From assembly GCF_963664965.1 (NCBI RefSeq), contig NZ_OY761823.1:2118001-2182000 (forward strand): 64,000 nucleotides of DNA. Direction: 5' to 3'. This document shows positions 27,364-38,700 of this stretch, in pieces. Within the stretch, counting starts at the first letter, position 1, and each line of letters opens with the position of its first letter. The position numbers and the translations under genes were made by a program. The notes under the pieces are model-generated. The model made no database searches, was not told the DNA's origin, and saw only the letters and a list, made by a program, of their open reading frames with translations. Origin of the DNA: an uncultured Pseudodesulfovibrio sp. (GTDB lineage Bacteria > Desulfobacterota > Desulfovibrionia > Desulfovibrionales > Desulfovibrionaceae).

Positions 27364-28044
27364 TCAGTTTGCTGTTTTCGTATGTGCTTCAAGACCTGCG
27401 GCGATAAAAACCGCTGCCAGAATGGTGAAGATGTATGCCTGCACCACCCCGATCAGGAGGCCGAGGAGCTGCATTATCACCGGAAAAAAGAGCGGGGCCA
27501 GTATCATGAGGATGCCGCCCATCATGGTCCCGCTCATGATGTTGCCGAACAGCCGTACCGACAGGGCGAATGTCCGCGTGACTTCGCCAAGCACGTTGAA
27601 CGGCAGCATGAACGGTGTTGGTTGCAGGTAGCCTTTCAGGTAGTTTGCCAGCCCGTGTTCACGGATGCCGTAAAAGGGTACGGCCAGAAAAACGATGAGT
27701 GCCAAGGCCGTTGTCGTGGAAAGCGATCCTGTCGGGGGCTGGTATCCCGGCACTACGGACAGCAGGTTGGACACGAGAATGAAGATGAATAGGGTGCCCA
27801 GCAGCGGCAGGAATCGTTCGGGTTCTTGCTTGGTGGCGTCACGGATTTGGCCAAGCAGACCGTCTACCAGAATCTCAAGCAGGTTCTGGCGTTGGGGCAT
27901 GTCCGGCTGACTGGTCAGCCTCCGTGTCACGGACCATGAAAATCCGGTTATGAGCGCCATCGTGGCCCATGTGAATACGAGGGTCGCATTCAGGTTGGCG
28001 ATACCCCAGCGGGCATAGATGATGCTGTCAGGCGTGATTTCCAT
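27364..28044 (-). CDS. atpB: N-ATPase a subunit
   Basis: A 226-residue membrane subunit. The start is the ATG at 28044 (GGGGTGACC upstream), 2 bp from the atpR stop; longer readings run into atpR. The helices include the conserved stator segment around ALSVRLFGNIMSGTMMG, which carries the essential Arg that faces the c-ring carboxylate, and LLGLLIGVVQAYIFTILAAVFI near the end. With atpE it forms the ion channel. Confidence 0.93.
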   Translation of the reverse strand: MEITPDSIIYARWGIANLNATLVFTWATMALITGFSWSVTRRLTSQPDMPQRQNLLEILVDGLLGQIRDATKQEPERFLPLLGTLFIFILVSNLLSVVPGYQPPTGSLSTTTALALIVFLAVPFYGIREHGLANYLKGYLQPTPFMLPFNVLGEVTRTFALSVRLFGNIMSGTMMGGILMILAPLFFPVIMQLLGLLIGVVQAYIFTILAAVFIAAGLEAHTKTAN

Positions 28045-28046
28045 GG

Positions 28047-28310
28047 TCACCCCTTCATGCCGCTCAGTTTCGGTACCAGAATCATACGAATGAGATAGAA
28101 TCCCGTGCAGGCTGCCATGACGGCCACCGGCCCGACTTTGAGCGCCAGCCACATGCCGGTCAGCGTCAACCCGTAGCGGACCAGCAGGCCGCCGTAGAAC
28201 CATTGCATGGGGCGTGCGACGTGGGGCATGATGGTCAGCGAAAGCCATAGGCCGCCGAAATGAATGAGGGCCAACAGTCCGCCCCAGACGAATCCCGCGC
28301 TAATTGTCAT
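28047..28310 (-). CDS. atpR: N-ATPase-specific membrane protein AtpR
   Basis: An 87-residue protein with three predicted membrane helices (FVWGGLLALIHFGGLWLSLT, FYGGLLVRYGLTLTGMWLAL and PVAVMAACTGFYLIRMILV). Size, helices and position between atpQ and atpB match AtpR, the N-ATPase accessory protein whose polar and basic helix residues are proposed to help assemble the c ring. The start at 28310 overlaps atpQ by 11 bp. Confidence 0.88.
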   Translation of the reverse strand: MTISAGFVWGGLLALIHFGGLWLSLTIMPHVARPMQWFYGGLLVRYGLTLTGMWLALKVGPVAVMAACTGFYLIRMILVPKLSGMKG

Positions 28311-28625
28311 CAGACTGTTCACGTTCCCGCTCCTCAAGGATTCTTTTTTTCTGCCGTCCGAGCCAGAGCCATGCGTTTGTGCAGCCAAGCCCCAATCCAC
28401 CGACGAGAAGCATCAGCGTCCATGAACGGGGCGAAGGCCATGTCAGGTCGATCCATACGCCGAGCATGATGCCCAGCAGTGTCGGGATTGCCACGGACCA
28501 ACCTACCACGCCGAAGAGGCCCAGACCATACCATGCGCCTATCTCCGGTTCCTGTTTGGCCCGGAGTTTGCGTCTTTCCTTGCTTCCCACCTCTCTGGGG
28601 AATCTGTTTCTTTCTTTTTCCGTCA

Positions 28626-28626
<1 letters not shown>
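28300..28626 (-). CDS. atpQ: N-ATPase-specific membrane protein AtpQ
   Basis: A 108-residue protein: a basic N-terminus of ~30 residues, two membrane helices (YGLGLFGVVGWSVAIPTLLGIMLG and SWTLMLLVGGLGLGCTNAWLWL) and a charged C-terminal tail. It corresponds to AtpQ of N-ATPase operons (AtpZ/TIGR02230-like), of the Mg2+/Ca2+ channel-like AtpZ class. It overlaps both neighbours slightly, so translation of the whole block is coupled. Confidence 0.88.
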
Positions 28627-30406
<1,780 letters not shown>

Positions 30407-31384
30407 TTAGAAACAGACCCAGAGTGCCGCCCCGTGCAATTCCTTGAACACGGCCTGAGCCACGGAACCGATGAACAGTTTGTTCCAGAAACCTCGGTCC
30501 GTGCCTGCGCTGCCGATGGCGACAGCCGCATATCCGCCGGTGTCGTATTCCTGTTCGATGAGGCGCGCCGGATTGGAACCGCGCTGGATCCTTCTGACAA
30601 TGCGGTCATCCGGCATCCCTGCATTATGGAGTACTTCGATGGTGTGGTCGATTACGGCTTCGGCATCCATGGGGTCGCATTTTGCCGGATCATGGACATG
30701 GAAGACCGTTACCGTGTGTCCCGGTTCCCGCGCCAGAATGAATCCCGTATGGTCCGCCATCCTCTCCGACGGGTCGGAGCCGTCCACGCAGAGCAGAACA
30801 TTTTTTCTGTCCCGTTCCGGCAACCTGCATATCCAGAGAGGGAAACTGATGGCGTCTGCCAGTCCTTCCAGCATTTCCCTGCACACGGACTGGTCCATGA
30901 CCTCCGCCAGCCCCATTTGTGCTCTGCGGCCCAGCACAACGGCGTCGAAGCGTCCTTCCCTGGCCTCGCGGATGATGTCGTGAGCCTTGCTCATCTGTGG
31001 CTGAAGAATCTTGTCTTCGATTTTTTCGGGGACGAATCCTGCGGCAATGAGTTTGCGTTTTGCCGTATCGACGACAACGCGCCCCTTCTTGTCGAGTGTC
31101 GCGGTCTGGGTTTCCAGAACGTCGAGGCTTTCATAGCTCGTTTCTTCGGCCCACACCGCAGCCTGGGCTGGCGGGATGTGCATGAGGGTCAGGTAAATGT
31201 CTTCTTTTGCCGTGAAGAAGTTCGAGACGAAATCAAGTCCCGCTCCGGCTTTGGAGTGTTTGGAGAGAGCGAGTAGCAGATGGCGGTCCAGTGGGGCTTT
31301 GCTGCTTTCCGTCTCCTGACGGGAAGGGGAGAGCCCTTCAGTCATGACATAGCCTGAAATGGAATCGGAAGTATCTGAGCTCAT
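30407..31384 (-). CDS. tandem universal stress protein
   Basis: A 325-residue protein with an N-terminal ~35-residue extension and two UspA-like domains (about 35-185 and 190-325). The second has the ATP-binding pattern G-x2-G-x9-GS (GSAGTDRGFWNKLFIGSVAQ) and begins KNVLLCVDGSDPSE. The first has GRRAQMGLAEVMDQSV, a less complete version. GGGAGATTCATT precedes the ATG. It is the first gene of the N-ATPase transcription unit. Whether it senses energy state for the ATPase is inference. Confidence 0.88.
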   Translation of the reverse strand: MSSDTSDSISGYVMTEGLSPSRQETESSKAPLDRHLLLALSKHSKAGAGLDFVSNFFTAKEDIYLTLMHIPPAQAAVWAEETSYESLDVLETQTATLDKKGRVVVDTAKRKLIAAGFVPEKIEDKILQPQMSKAHDIIREAREGRFDAVVLGRRAQMGLAEVMDQSVCREMLEGLADAISFPLWICRLPERDRKNVLLCVDGSDPSERMADHTGFILAREPGHTVTVFHVHDPAKCDPMDAEAVIDHTIEVLHNAGMPDDRIVRRIQRGSNPARLIEQEYDTGGYAAVAIGSAGTDRGFWNKLFIGSVAQAVFKELHGAALWVCF

Positions 31385-31557
31385 AATGAATCTCCCTACT
31401 TTTTAAATAACAGATGTCGGGAATTACTCAATAGGATTTTCATTTCAAATTCAGAGAAGTGAAATGAGGAGCAACAAATGGATAATGCAGGTTTTTTCGA
31501 GGAAAATAATACCCTTTGCTTCTGGGGCAGGTAGTATTGATTAATAAGGAGAAAATC

Positions 31558-32511
31558 ATGAATGAAGATCTCAGGGACCTTGTTCATTATTATCTTCCGA
31601 AGTTTCCGATTCAGCGTCTGGGACGATTGGTCACTGACACGACCGATTTTACGTCCATTGATTACGGTGATGTCATCCGTTTGGGAGACAGGCACTATAT
31701 GGTGCTGCGTGATGAAGCTGAACGGCGGTTCGGGCTTGAGGATTTCAAGTTCTGGGTGAAGCGGTGCAAGTGCCTTGAAACGGGCGAGTCAGCCATTTTG
31801 AAGCTGGTCTTTCACGAAGAGTTCACACAGCAGATCGGCCCCATGTCGTTTCGGAGTTTTCGGAGCGAAGCCAAGGAAGCCCGCATTCTCGATCTCGTGA
31901 AGGACGATCCTCGTTTCATGCATGGTTTTTCCCTGTACGACGAAGCGGAAAATCTGGTCCGGGTCCTTGAAGTCATCCGGGGCAAGCGGCTGGACGTGGT
32001 CATCGACAACCTGCCGGGTGATCATCTTGAATACTTTGAAACGCGGCTGCGGGACATGCTTGAGCTGTTCATTGTCGCGTGCGAGGCGATCGGTTTTCTG
32101 CATGCCAATGGAGAGAGGCATGGCGATGTCAGGCGTGACCACATCTGGGTTGAAACCAAAACAGGCTCGGTGCGCTGGATCGATTTCGATTATGCCTATG
32201 AAGCGCATGCCAACCCGTTTGCCCTTGATCTTTTCGGACTGGGCAACGCGCTGCTCTTCGTGGTTGGCAAGCAGATTTACACCCCGCCGCTTTTTCAGGA
32301 CATGGAAGGTGCGGATTCCATCGCTCCCGGTGACTTTTCAGTGGTTATCAGAAATCGTCTGGTGAATCTGCGGCGTCTATTCCCATATGTCCCCAAGAAC
32401 CTGAACAACGTACTTATGCATTTTTCCGCAGGAGCCGAGGTCTATTACGACTCGGTGGACGAATTCCTGGATGATCTCCGCCCATGCCTTGAGTATCTGC
32501 CCAAGGCGTGA
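31558..32511 (+). CDS. protein-kinase-like protein (paralogue 1)
   Basis: 317 residues from the ATG at 31558 (TAAGGAGAAAATC upstream). Kinase-fold marks: a candidate ATP-binding Lys in SAILKLVFHEEF, the catalytic-loop form HANGERHGDVRRDHIWV (HGD-x4-H in place of HRD-x4-N) and a metal-binding Asp in IDFDYAYEAHANPFALDLFG in place of DFG. A glycine-rich loop is not clear. About half its residues match the protein at 33133, so the two are paralogues. It is followed by a single-domain universal stress protein. A Ser/Thr kinase or small-molecule phosphotransferase are both possible. Confidence 0.8.
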   Translation: MNEDLRDLVHYYLPKFPIQRLGRLVTDTTDFTSIDYGDVIRLGDRHYMVLRDEAERRFGLEDFKFWVKRCKCLETGESAILKLVFHEEFTQQIGPMSFRSFRSEAKEARILDLVKDDPRFMHGFSLYDEAENLVRVLEVIRGKRLDVVIDNLPGDHLEYFETRLRDMLELFIVACEAIGFLHANGERHGDVRRDHIWVETKTGSVRWIDFDYAYEAHANPFALDLFGLGNALLFVVGKQIYTPPLFQDMEGADSIAPGDFSVVIRNRLVNLRRLFPYVPKNLNNVLMHFSAGAEVYYDSVDEFLDDLRPCLEYLPKA

Positions 32512-32575
32512 ACAAGGCCTTGAGTTGAGGGCGGCTTTGGCGAATGGCTGTTCAATTTGCGAAAGGAGGAAGGGT

Positions 32576-33067
32576 ATGAACTTCAAGAAAATATTGCTGG
32601 CTGTGGATGCGAGTGAGAATGCCATGCGTGCCGTGGAATATGTCGGTGCCATCGTCGGGGGCGGTTCCGGTTTTGAAGTGCAGTTGCTGTGCATTGAACG
32701 GTTGCCCCATCGTGACCTTTTTCCGGATGAAGAAGAGTGGAAGACTGCCTGCGAAATGACACGTTCCGAAATGAAGGCGTTTTTTGACAAAACCCGTAGC
32801 CGGTTGGTTGAACTGGATGTTTCCGATTCGGTGATTTCCGAACAATACGTGTCGAGCTGTTTTTCCCCGTTCCAGAATGGTGTGCGCCAGTGCAGTCGAG
32901 GCACCAGTATCGCCCTTGAAATCATGGACGCTCTCAAGGCGGGCGGTTTCGGTACCGTCGTCATCGGGCGGCGCGGCGTGTCCAAGGCCGAGGAGTTCCT
33001 GTTCGGATCGGTATCGAACAAGATTATCCATTCCGCCAAGGACTGCACTGTGTGGGTGGTTTCATAG
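32576..33067 (+). CDS. single-domain universal stress protein
   Basis: 163 residues from the ATG at 32576 (GAAAGGAGGAAGGGT). It begins FKKILLAVDASENAMRAVEY and ends with the ATP-binding motif VVIGRRGVSKAEEFLFGSVS followed by NKIIHSAKDCTVWVVS (G-x2-G-x9-GS). It probably dimerises and binds ATP. It lies between two paralogous kinase-like genes on the same strand, which suggests that it is a partner or substrate of these proteins. Confidence 0.93.
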   Translation: MNFKKILLAVDASENAMRAVEYVGAIVGGGSGFEVQLLCIERLPHRDLFPDEEEWKTACEMTRSEMKAFFDKTRSRLVELDVSDSVISEQYVSSCFSPFQNGVRQCSRGTSIALEIMDALKAGGFGTVVIGRRGVSKAEEFLFGSVSNKIIHSAKDCTVWVVS

Positions 33068-33132
33068 ACCTTCCTTGTGTCGGGTATTTTGGACGGGAGT
33101 GGTGAAAACAGCGCAGAAGGAGATGGGCGGCC

Positions 33133-34083
33133 ATGAATACCGTGCGCGAATTGGTCGAACAGTTTCAGCCCGGATTGCGGTTGCATGATTATGGACGAAT
33201 TTACATGGATACGTCCGAGTTCATGTCCATAGATTCCGGAGACGTTATTGCTGTTGGCGGGAAGCATTATCTGGTCTACCGGGATGCTGTTGAGCAGGGA
33301 TTGGCATACAAGGACGTAAAATACTGGGTGAAGAAATGCATGGAGCTTGAGAGCGGCGAGACCAAGCTGCTCAAGCTGGTTTTTCACGAAAGTTTCTATC
33401 TGGAATATGGTTGCGTGAAGATAAAGTGTTACAGGAGTCCGCAGAAAGAGGCGCGTATGCTGGACCTCGTTCGCGGCGACACCCGTTTCATGCAGGGGCG
33501 CTCTGTCAAGGATGAGGCGGGCAACAGAATCCGCATCATTGATTTCATTCAGGGAAAGCGTATCGACAATGTAGTCGCCGGGATCAAGGCGGATCATGAA
33601 ACGTATTTTCATGAGCACTATCCGGATATCCTCGGGAAATTCATCGGAGCCTGCGAGGCCGTCGCCTTTTTACATGAACAGGGCGAACGTCATGGCGACA
33701 TCAATTTCGATCACCTTATGAAGGAATATTCCACCGGCGCATACCGCTGGATTGATTTTGATTATGCCTATGAAGCGCACGCCAATCCATTTGGTCTCGA
33801 CCTCTTCGGGCTGGGACGGATTTTGGCCTGCATAACAGGCAAGTGGCTGTATACCCGGCATACCCTGCACGATCTGCATGTGGATATCGGCCCTTCCGAT
33901 CTGACATCCGGCGATTTTTCGTGCGTCTACAAGAATGAAATCATGAATCTGAAGAAGCTGTTCCCGTATATTCCGACCAAGCTTAACAACATTCTGCTTC
34001 ACTTCGCAGAAAGTGCGAACATCACCTACGACACGGTCGGTAGTTTCATTGAGAGTCTGGAGGAGTATCGTCTGGTGAATTGA
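33133..34083 (+). CDS. protein-kinase-like protein (paralogue 2)
   Basis: A 316-residue paralogue of the protein at 31558: the same start (TVRELVEQF...RLHDYGRIYMDT), the Lys motif TKLLKLVFHESF, the catalytic loop HEQGERHGDINFDHLM and the metal site IDFDYAYEAHANPFGLDLFG. The invariant HGD and DFD are kept, so catalysis is possible. The ribosome-binding site AAGGAGATGG lies ~8 bases upstream. The conserved EAHANPFxLDLFGLG block after DFD is shared by the pair and could be a family marker. Confidence 0.8.
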   Translation: MNTVRELVEQFQPGLRLHDYGRIYMDTSEFMSIDSGDVIAVGGKHYLVYRDAVEQGLAYKDVKYWVKKCMELESGETKLLKLVFHESFYLEYGCVKIKCYRSPQKEARMLDLVRGDTRFMQGRSVKDEAGNRIRIIDFIQGKRIDNVVAGIKADHETYFHEHYPDILGKFIGACEAVAFLHEQGERHGDINFDHLMKEYSTGAYRWIDFDYAYEAHANPFGLDLFGLGRILACITGKWLYTRHTLHDLHVDIGPSDLTSGDFSCVYKNEIMNLKKLFPYIPTKLNNILLHFAESANITYDTVGSFIESLEEYRLVN

Positions 34084-34147
34084 GTCAGGATATGCAGAAG
34101 GTTTTTGACGAATTGTTCCCCCGTCTTTTCTGAAGAACTCTATTCAT

Positions 34148-35761
34148 ATGGAAATAATAATGCAGACATGCGAAGATCATTGCTACGTTTGCGGTATGAG
34201 TAAAATTCTGTGTCCCATGGCATATGGGCGTATCATTTACTTTCTATTCGCTGCTTTTGCGCTGAGTGCATTTGTGTCGGGAATGCCACTGGATGCCCGT
34301 GCCGAAAGGTTGACGTTTGAGATGCTTGCTCCGCCTTATAGACAGGCTGAAGCAGAAGAGATTGCACGTCAACTGGAAGAGATCGGCATTCGGGTGCATG
34401 TGCAGATTCTTCACAAGTCCGAACTGAGGCGAACGGTCAAGGACGGATACAGGGATGCGTACCTGACAGATTGGGGGAGTGCATTCTTTTCCCCGTTCGA
34501 TCTTGCCATTCCCAAACTGTCGAGCAGTGGGCGCGGCAACTGTTCGTTCTATGCCAACAAACGGGTCGATATACTCATGAAGGAGGCCTCGATATCGGCC
34601 AATCCTACAGTACGATCCATGCTGTATCGTCGGGTGCAGGAAATAGTGTGGAGACAGGCCCCATGGGTGTTCGGTTTTACTCTTCCTCGCTTTGACGCAG
34701 TCCGGAAAAGGGTTGCCGGATATACGCCGTCAATGGATGGCTCCCTTGATCTGTACCGGGTTGATTCAGGCAACGGCGGTGTCCTCGTGGTGGGGTTGAA
34801 TCTGGACAAGGTGCAGGGCTTCGACCCCGGCAATCATCGAAGCAGGGGGACGGAGGCTGTTCTGCGCTGCATCTTCGAAGGACTCGTCGGCAGATCGGCA
34901 GAAGGTAAAGTCGTTCCTCTTCTTGCCAAGTCCTGGCGTCTTATCGGCGACAGGACCTATGAGTTTTCCCTGAGAAAAAATGTTGTTTTTCATGACGGCA
35001 CTCCCTGTACCGCCAAGGATGTGGAATTCACTTTTCAGAGGATTCTTAATCCGTTCGGGATTTCCGGGAAGCAAAGTCCAAGAAGTAATCTGCTGGGGCC
35101 ACTGTCTACCATTGTCGTCGTTGACGATTATACGGTTCGTCTGATTTTGAAAAAACCGTTTCCCGTGTTTTTGCAGTCACTGGTGCACTTTCAGATCGTA
35201 CCCAAGGCGTATGTGCAAAAGAAAGGGGCTGCCGGTTTATCCCGGAAGCCGGTAGGGACCGGACCGTTTCAGATGGTTCATGAGGTTCCGGGTGAACAGG
35301 TGACCTTGAAGCCTTTCGCTGATTATTGGGACGGCGAGGCAGTGCCCCAACGAGTTGTCCTCAACCTGTTCCCTCATCCTGAGGAACGCATGGAAGCCCT
35401 TGCTTCCGGCAAGGCGGATATAATCCAGGCCATACCGCTGGCGCAGGCAAAAGAAGCCGAGGCGCTGGGTGAGTATGCGCTCATGTCCGTAGAGGGTACT
35501 CGTTCCTGCCAGATTGAACTGAACAATAAGAAAGATCCTTTTGACGACATCCGCGTGAGGAAAGCTTTGAATTTCGCCATAGACTGGAACAGGGTGTTTA
35601 GCCGTGTCTACGGTGGGTATGGTGAACGGCTGGCAACATGCTTTTTGCCAAGCGGTTTCGGTTTTGATTACGAGCTTCAGCCGTATCCTTATGATCCCGA
35701 ACTAGCGCGCAGTTTGTTGTTCAGTGCCGGTTACGACGTCGAGAGCGGAGATAGTCAATGA
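34148..35761 (+). CDS. apparently circularly permuted family-5 solute-binding protein
   Basis: 537 residues with a signal-peptide-like helix (GRIIYFLFAAFALSAFVSG, cleavage near LDARAE). The order of parts is unusual. Residues ~55-200 match the C-terminal lobe of DppA/OppA-type binding proteins (ARQLEEIGIRVHVQI, NKRVDILMKEA, APWVFGF, KRVAGYTP). Residues ~205-530 match the N-terminal and middle lobes (LNLDKVQGFDP, YEFSLRKNVVFHDGTP, KPVGTGPFQ, RVRKALNFAIDW) and stop at YPYDPELARSLLFSAGYD, where a normal protein would enter the C-terminal lobe. The stop overlaps the start of the sensor kinase (ATGA). The start is uncertain: neither ATG 34148 nor the in-frame ATG 34199 has a clear ribosome-binding site. 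Confidence 0.82.
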   Translation: MEIIMQTCEDHCYVCGMSKILCPMAYGRIIYFLFAAFALSAFVSGMPLDARAERLTFEMLAPPYRQAEAEEIARQLEEIGIRVHVQILHKSELRRTVKDGYRDAYLTDWGSAFFSPFDLAIPKLSSSGRGNCSFYANKRVDILMKEASISANPTVRSMLYRRVQEIVWRQAPWVFGFTLPRFDAVRKRVAGYTPSMDGSLDLYRVDSGNGGVLVVGLNLDKVQGFDPGNHRSRGTEAVLRCIFEGLVGRSAEGKVVPLLAKSWRLIGDRTYEFSLRKNVVFHDGTPCTAKDVEFTFQRILNPFGISGKQSPRSNLLGPLSTIVVVDDYTVRLILKKPFPVFLQSLVHFQIVPKAYVQKKGAAGLSRKPVGTGPFQMVHEVPGEQVTLKPFADYWDGEAVPQRVVLNLFPHPEERMEALASGKADIIQAIPLAQAKEAEALGEYALMSVEGTRSCQIELNNKKDPFDDIRVRKALNFAIDWNRVFSRVYGGYGERLATCFLPSGFGFDYELQPYPYDPELARSLLFSAGYDVESGDSQ

Positions 35762-38700
35762 GTACGAACTGTTACGTAAGACGATGCAAGGCGTTGTGTC
35801 TGGTATTGTGCCTTTTGCCCTTGCTGCTCCTTGGCGCAAGGGCGGAGGGGAGTGAGCGTCCTCAGAAGATTGTTGTCGCGGCTGGAAATGACAGTGCGCC
35901 GTTTTACTTTTTGAACAAGGAGGGGGAGCCTGAGGGGTGGATGGTCGACCTTTGGAAAGTATGGTCTGAAAAAACAGGGATAGATGTCGAATTCCGATTG
36001 GATAGTTTCGGCAATTCTCTCGATCTGGTGCGAAAGGGCGAAGCCGATGCCCACGCAGGTTGTTTTTACAGTAAGGAACGGGATGCTTTCATGGACTATG
36101 TCCTCCCGTTGACTGATGTTCAGACACATTTCTTTTACAGCATGAAGATTCAAGGTCTGAAATCGCTCCAGAATCTTCGTGGATTCAACATAGGCATCAT
36201 CAAGGGCGACTATGCCATGGAGGTTCTTGAACGGGAATTGCCGGGTGCATCGATTTCCGTTTTTGACAACAATAAAGAACTGTTTGAAGCCGTGGAAAAT
36301 GGTGATGTTAAGGTCTTTGTGAAAGACACCCTGATCGCCTTGAAGACCCTCAGCGATCGAGGGTTGATGGATGAGTATTCCTATATACCGGAACAGCCGT
36401 TGTATTCGAAACCATTTCTGGCGACAGTCCGCGAGGGACAAGAGGGGCTGGCTGAGATCGTTTTGGATGGGATGAAGCAGATTTCGCAGCAGGAGAAGAT
36501 GGAGATCGAAGCGAAATGGTCCGGCAAGGTTTTGGCCGGTGTCAGTGATAAACTGGTCATCAGTTGCATGAATGATTATCCGCCATTTACTACACTGACC
36601 AAATATGGTGAACCGGCTGGACTTCTCGTGGACCTGTGGAGGCTTTGGGCAGAACGAACCGGCACGGATATCGAGTTCCGTTTCGGATATTGGTATGAGA
36701 CTCTTGACGATATCGCCCATGGTCGGGCGGACATTCATTCCGGGCTTAACAAGAATTTTGAACGTGAAGTCTGGATGGATTTTACAGAGCCGATATTTCT
36801 TACGGACACATCATTGTTTTATCTCGCCGGTCAGCAACCCGTGACGCTTGAAAATTTGAAGGGAAAGAAGGTCGGTACCCTGAAAGGGGCTGTTACGGAA
36901 GCATGGCTTAGAGAAAATGCTCCATCAATTCAAACGGTTCCTTTTGTCGGGAATGAGCAGATGGCTGAGTCACTTTTGAAAGGGGATGTTGCCGCGGTAT
37001 TGATTGAAGGAGTTAATTTTACTGAAGTTCTTTTACAGCACGGGTGGGCTGGAAAGGTTGATCGCGTAAAAAAGGTGTTGAGTTTTCAGAATCTCTACGC
37101 CGGGACGATCGCAGGCAGGCGAGGCCTGATCAACAAGATCAATCAAGGTTTTCAAGCTATTTCACGTTCGGAAATTCAGGAGTTGGAACGGCGCTGGGTG
37201 CCTGAACCGACTCTTCGGCATTTTGCCAATCAGCCGAGGCCATTGGATTTGACCCGGCGTGAAATGATCTGGTTGAAGGATCATCCGCAGATGCGGCTTG
37301 GGGTGGATTCCGAATGGCCTCCGTTTGAGTTCATTTCTCCACAGGGGCTTTATGAGGGGATTGTTTCCGAATATATTTCCAGACTCGGAGAAAAGCTTGG
37401 TGTCGAGATTCTTCCCGTTTCCGAAAAGAATTGGGATGACATGGTCGAAAAGGTGAGCTCCCAAGACGTTGACATGGTGGCCGGTCCGAATTCAGCAGAT
37501 GATGTTGCCGCCTACCTGCATTACTCAAAGCCATATCTTTCTTTCCCTTTGAGTATTCTGGTAAGGGACGACTCTTCCGTGTTGAATTTGCGAGACCTCA
37601 AGGGGAAGAAGGTCGGGGTAGTCAGGGGATACGACATAGAGAATTCTCTTAATCAGGATACCCCCGGCATTGATATCGTATTAGTCGATAACACCGAGGA
37701 AGCACTTTGGGACCTTGTCGAGGGTAAGCTTGATGCGTTGGTGTCCAGCACCGTGTCGTATCGCTATCTGACCAGTAAACATGGAATATCCAATGTCAGG
37801 GTCGCTGTGGCCACGCCGTACTCCTTCAACCTTTCCATGGGGGTTCGCCGGGATTGGCCCGAATTGGTGGGGATACTCGACAAGGCGCTTGGTACGATAA
37901 CCGATTCAGAGCGTGACGCTATCGTCAATCATTGGCTCAATATCCATATCGAGCGGTTTATTGACTGGAGCATGGTTTGGAAAGTTGCTTTTGGTATCTT
38001 TTCAGTAGCAGCACTGATTCTCGGGATAATCATCCATGCAAACCGGAAGCTCGCGGCAGAGATCGTTGTTCGTAAACGAACTCAAGCGGCTTTGGCCGAA
38101 AGCCGGGAACGGTTGGAGAAGCAGAACCATGAGCTTATTGAGGCAGCGGAGTTGAGGGAGGATGTGGAGCGTGTTTCCCGCCACGATCTGAAGAATCCGC
38201 TTACCAACATCCTGAGTGTGCCGCAGTTGCTGATGATGTCGGATAATATTGAAGAGTATCAAAAGGAAATGCTGAAGAGAGTGGAAGCGTCCGGTTATGC
38301 CATGCTCCAGATGATCAACAATTCTCTTGATATATTCAAGATGGAGCGGGGAGCCTACAAGTTCAACCCCATAGATGTGGATATTGCCGCGGTTGTCCGC
38401 AAGGTCCTATTGGATCAGGAGTCAGTGTCGAATTCCAAGGAACTGTCAATGTCGTTGCTTTTGGAAGGCGTTCCAATGGACGAACATGAAACAGTCATGA
38501 TTCAGGGAGAGGAGCTTCTCTGTTATTCGATGCTGTCAAATCTGGTCCGCAATGCGTTTGAGGCCTCTCCCGAAGGGGAAGCCGTCACTGTCGAGTTGCA
38601 CCGGGAAGACGGCGTTGCGTTGGCTATTCACAATATGGGTGCTGTTCCTGAAGGGATTCGTGACTATTTTTTTGAAAAGTATGCAACGTCCGGCAAGGCG

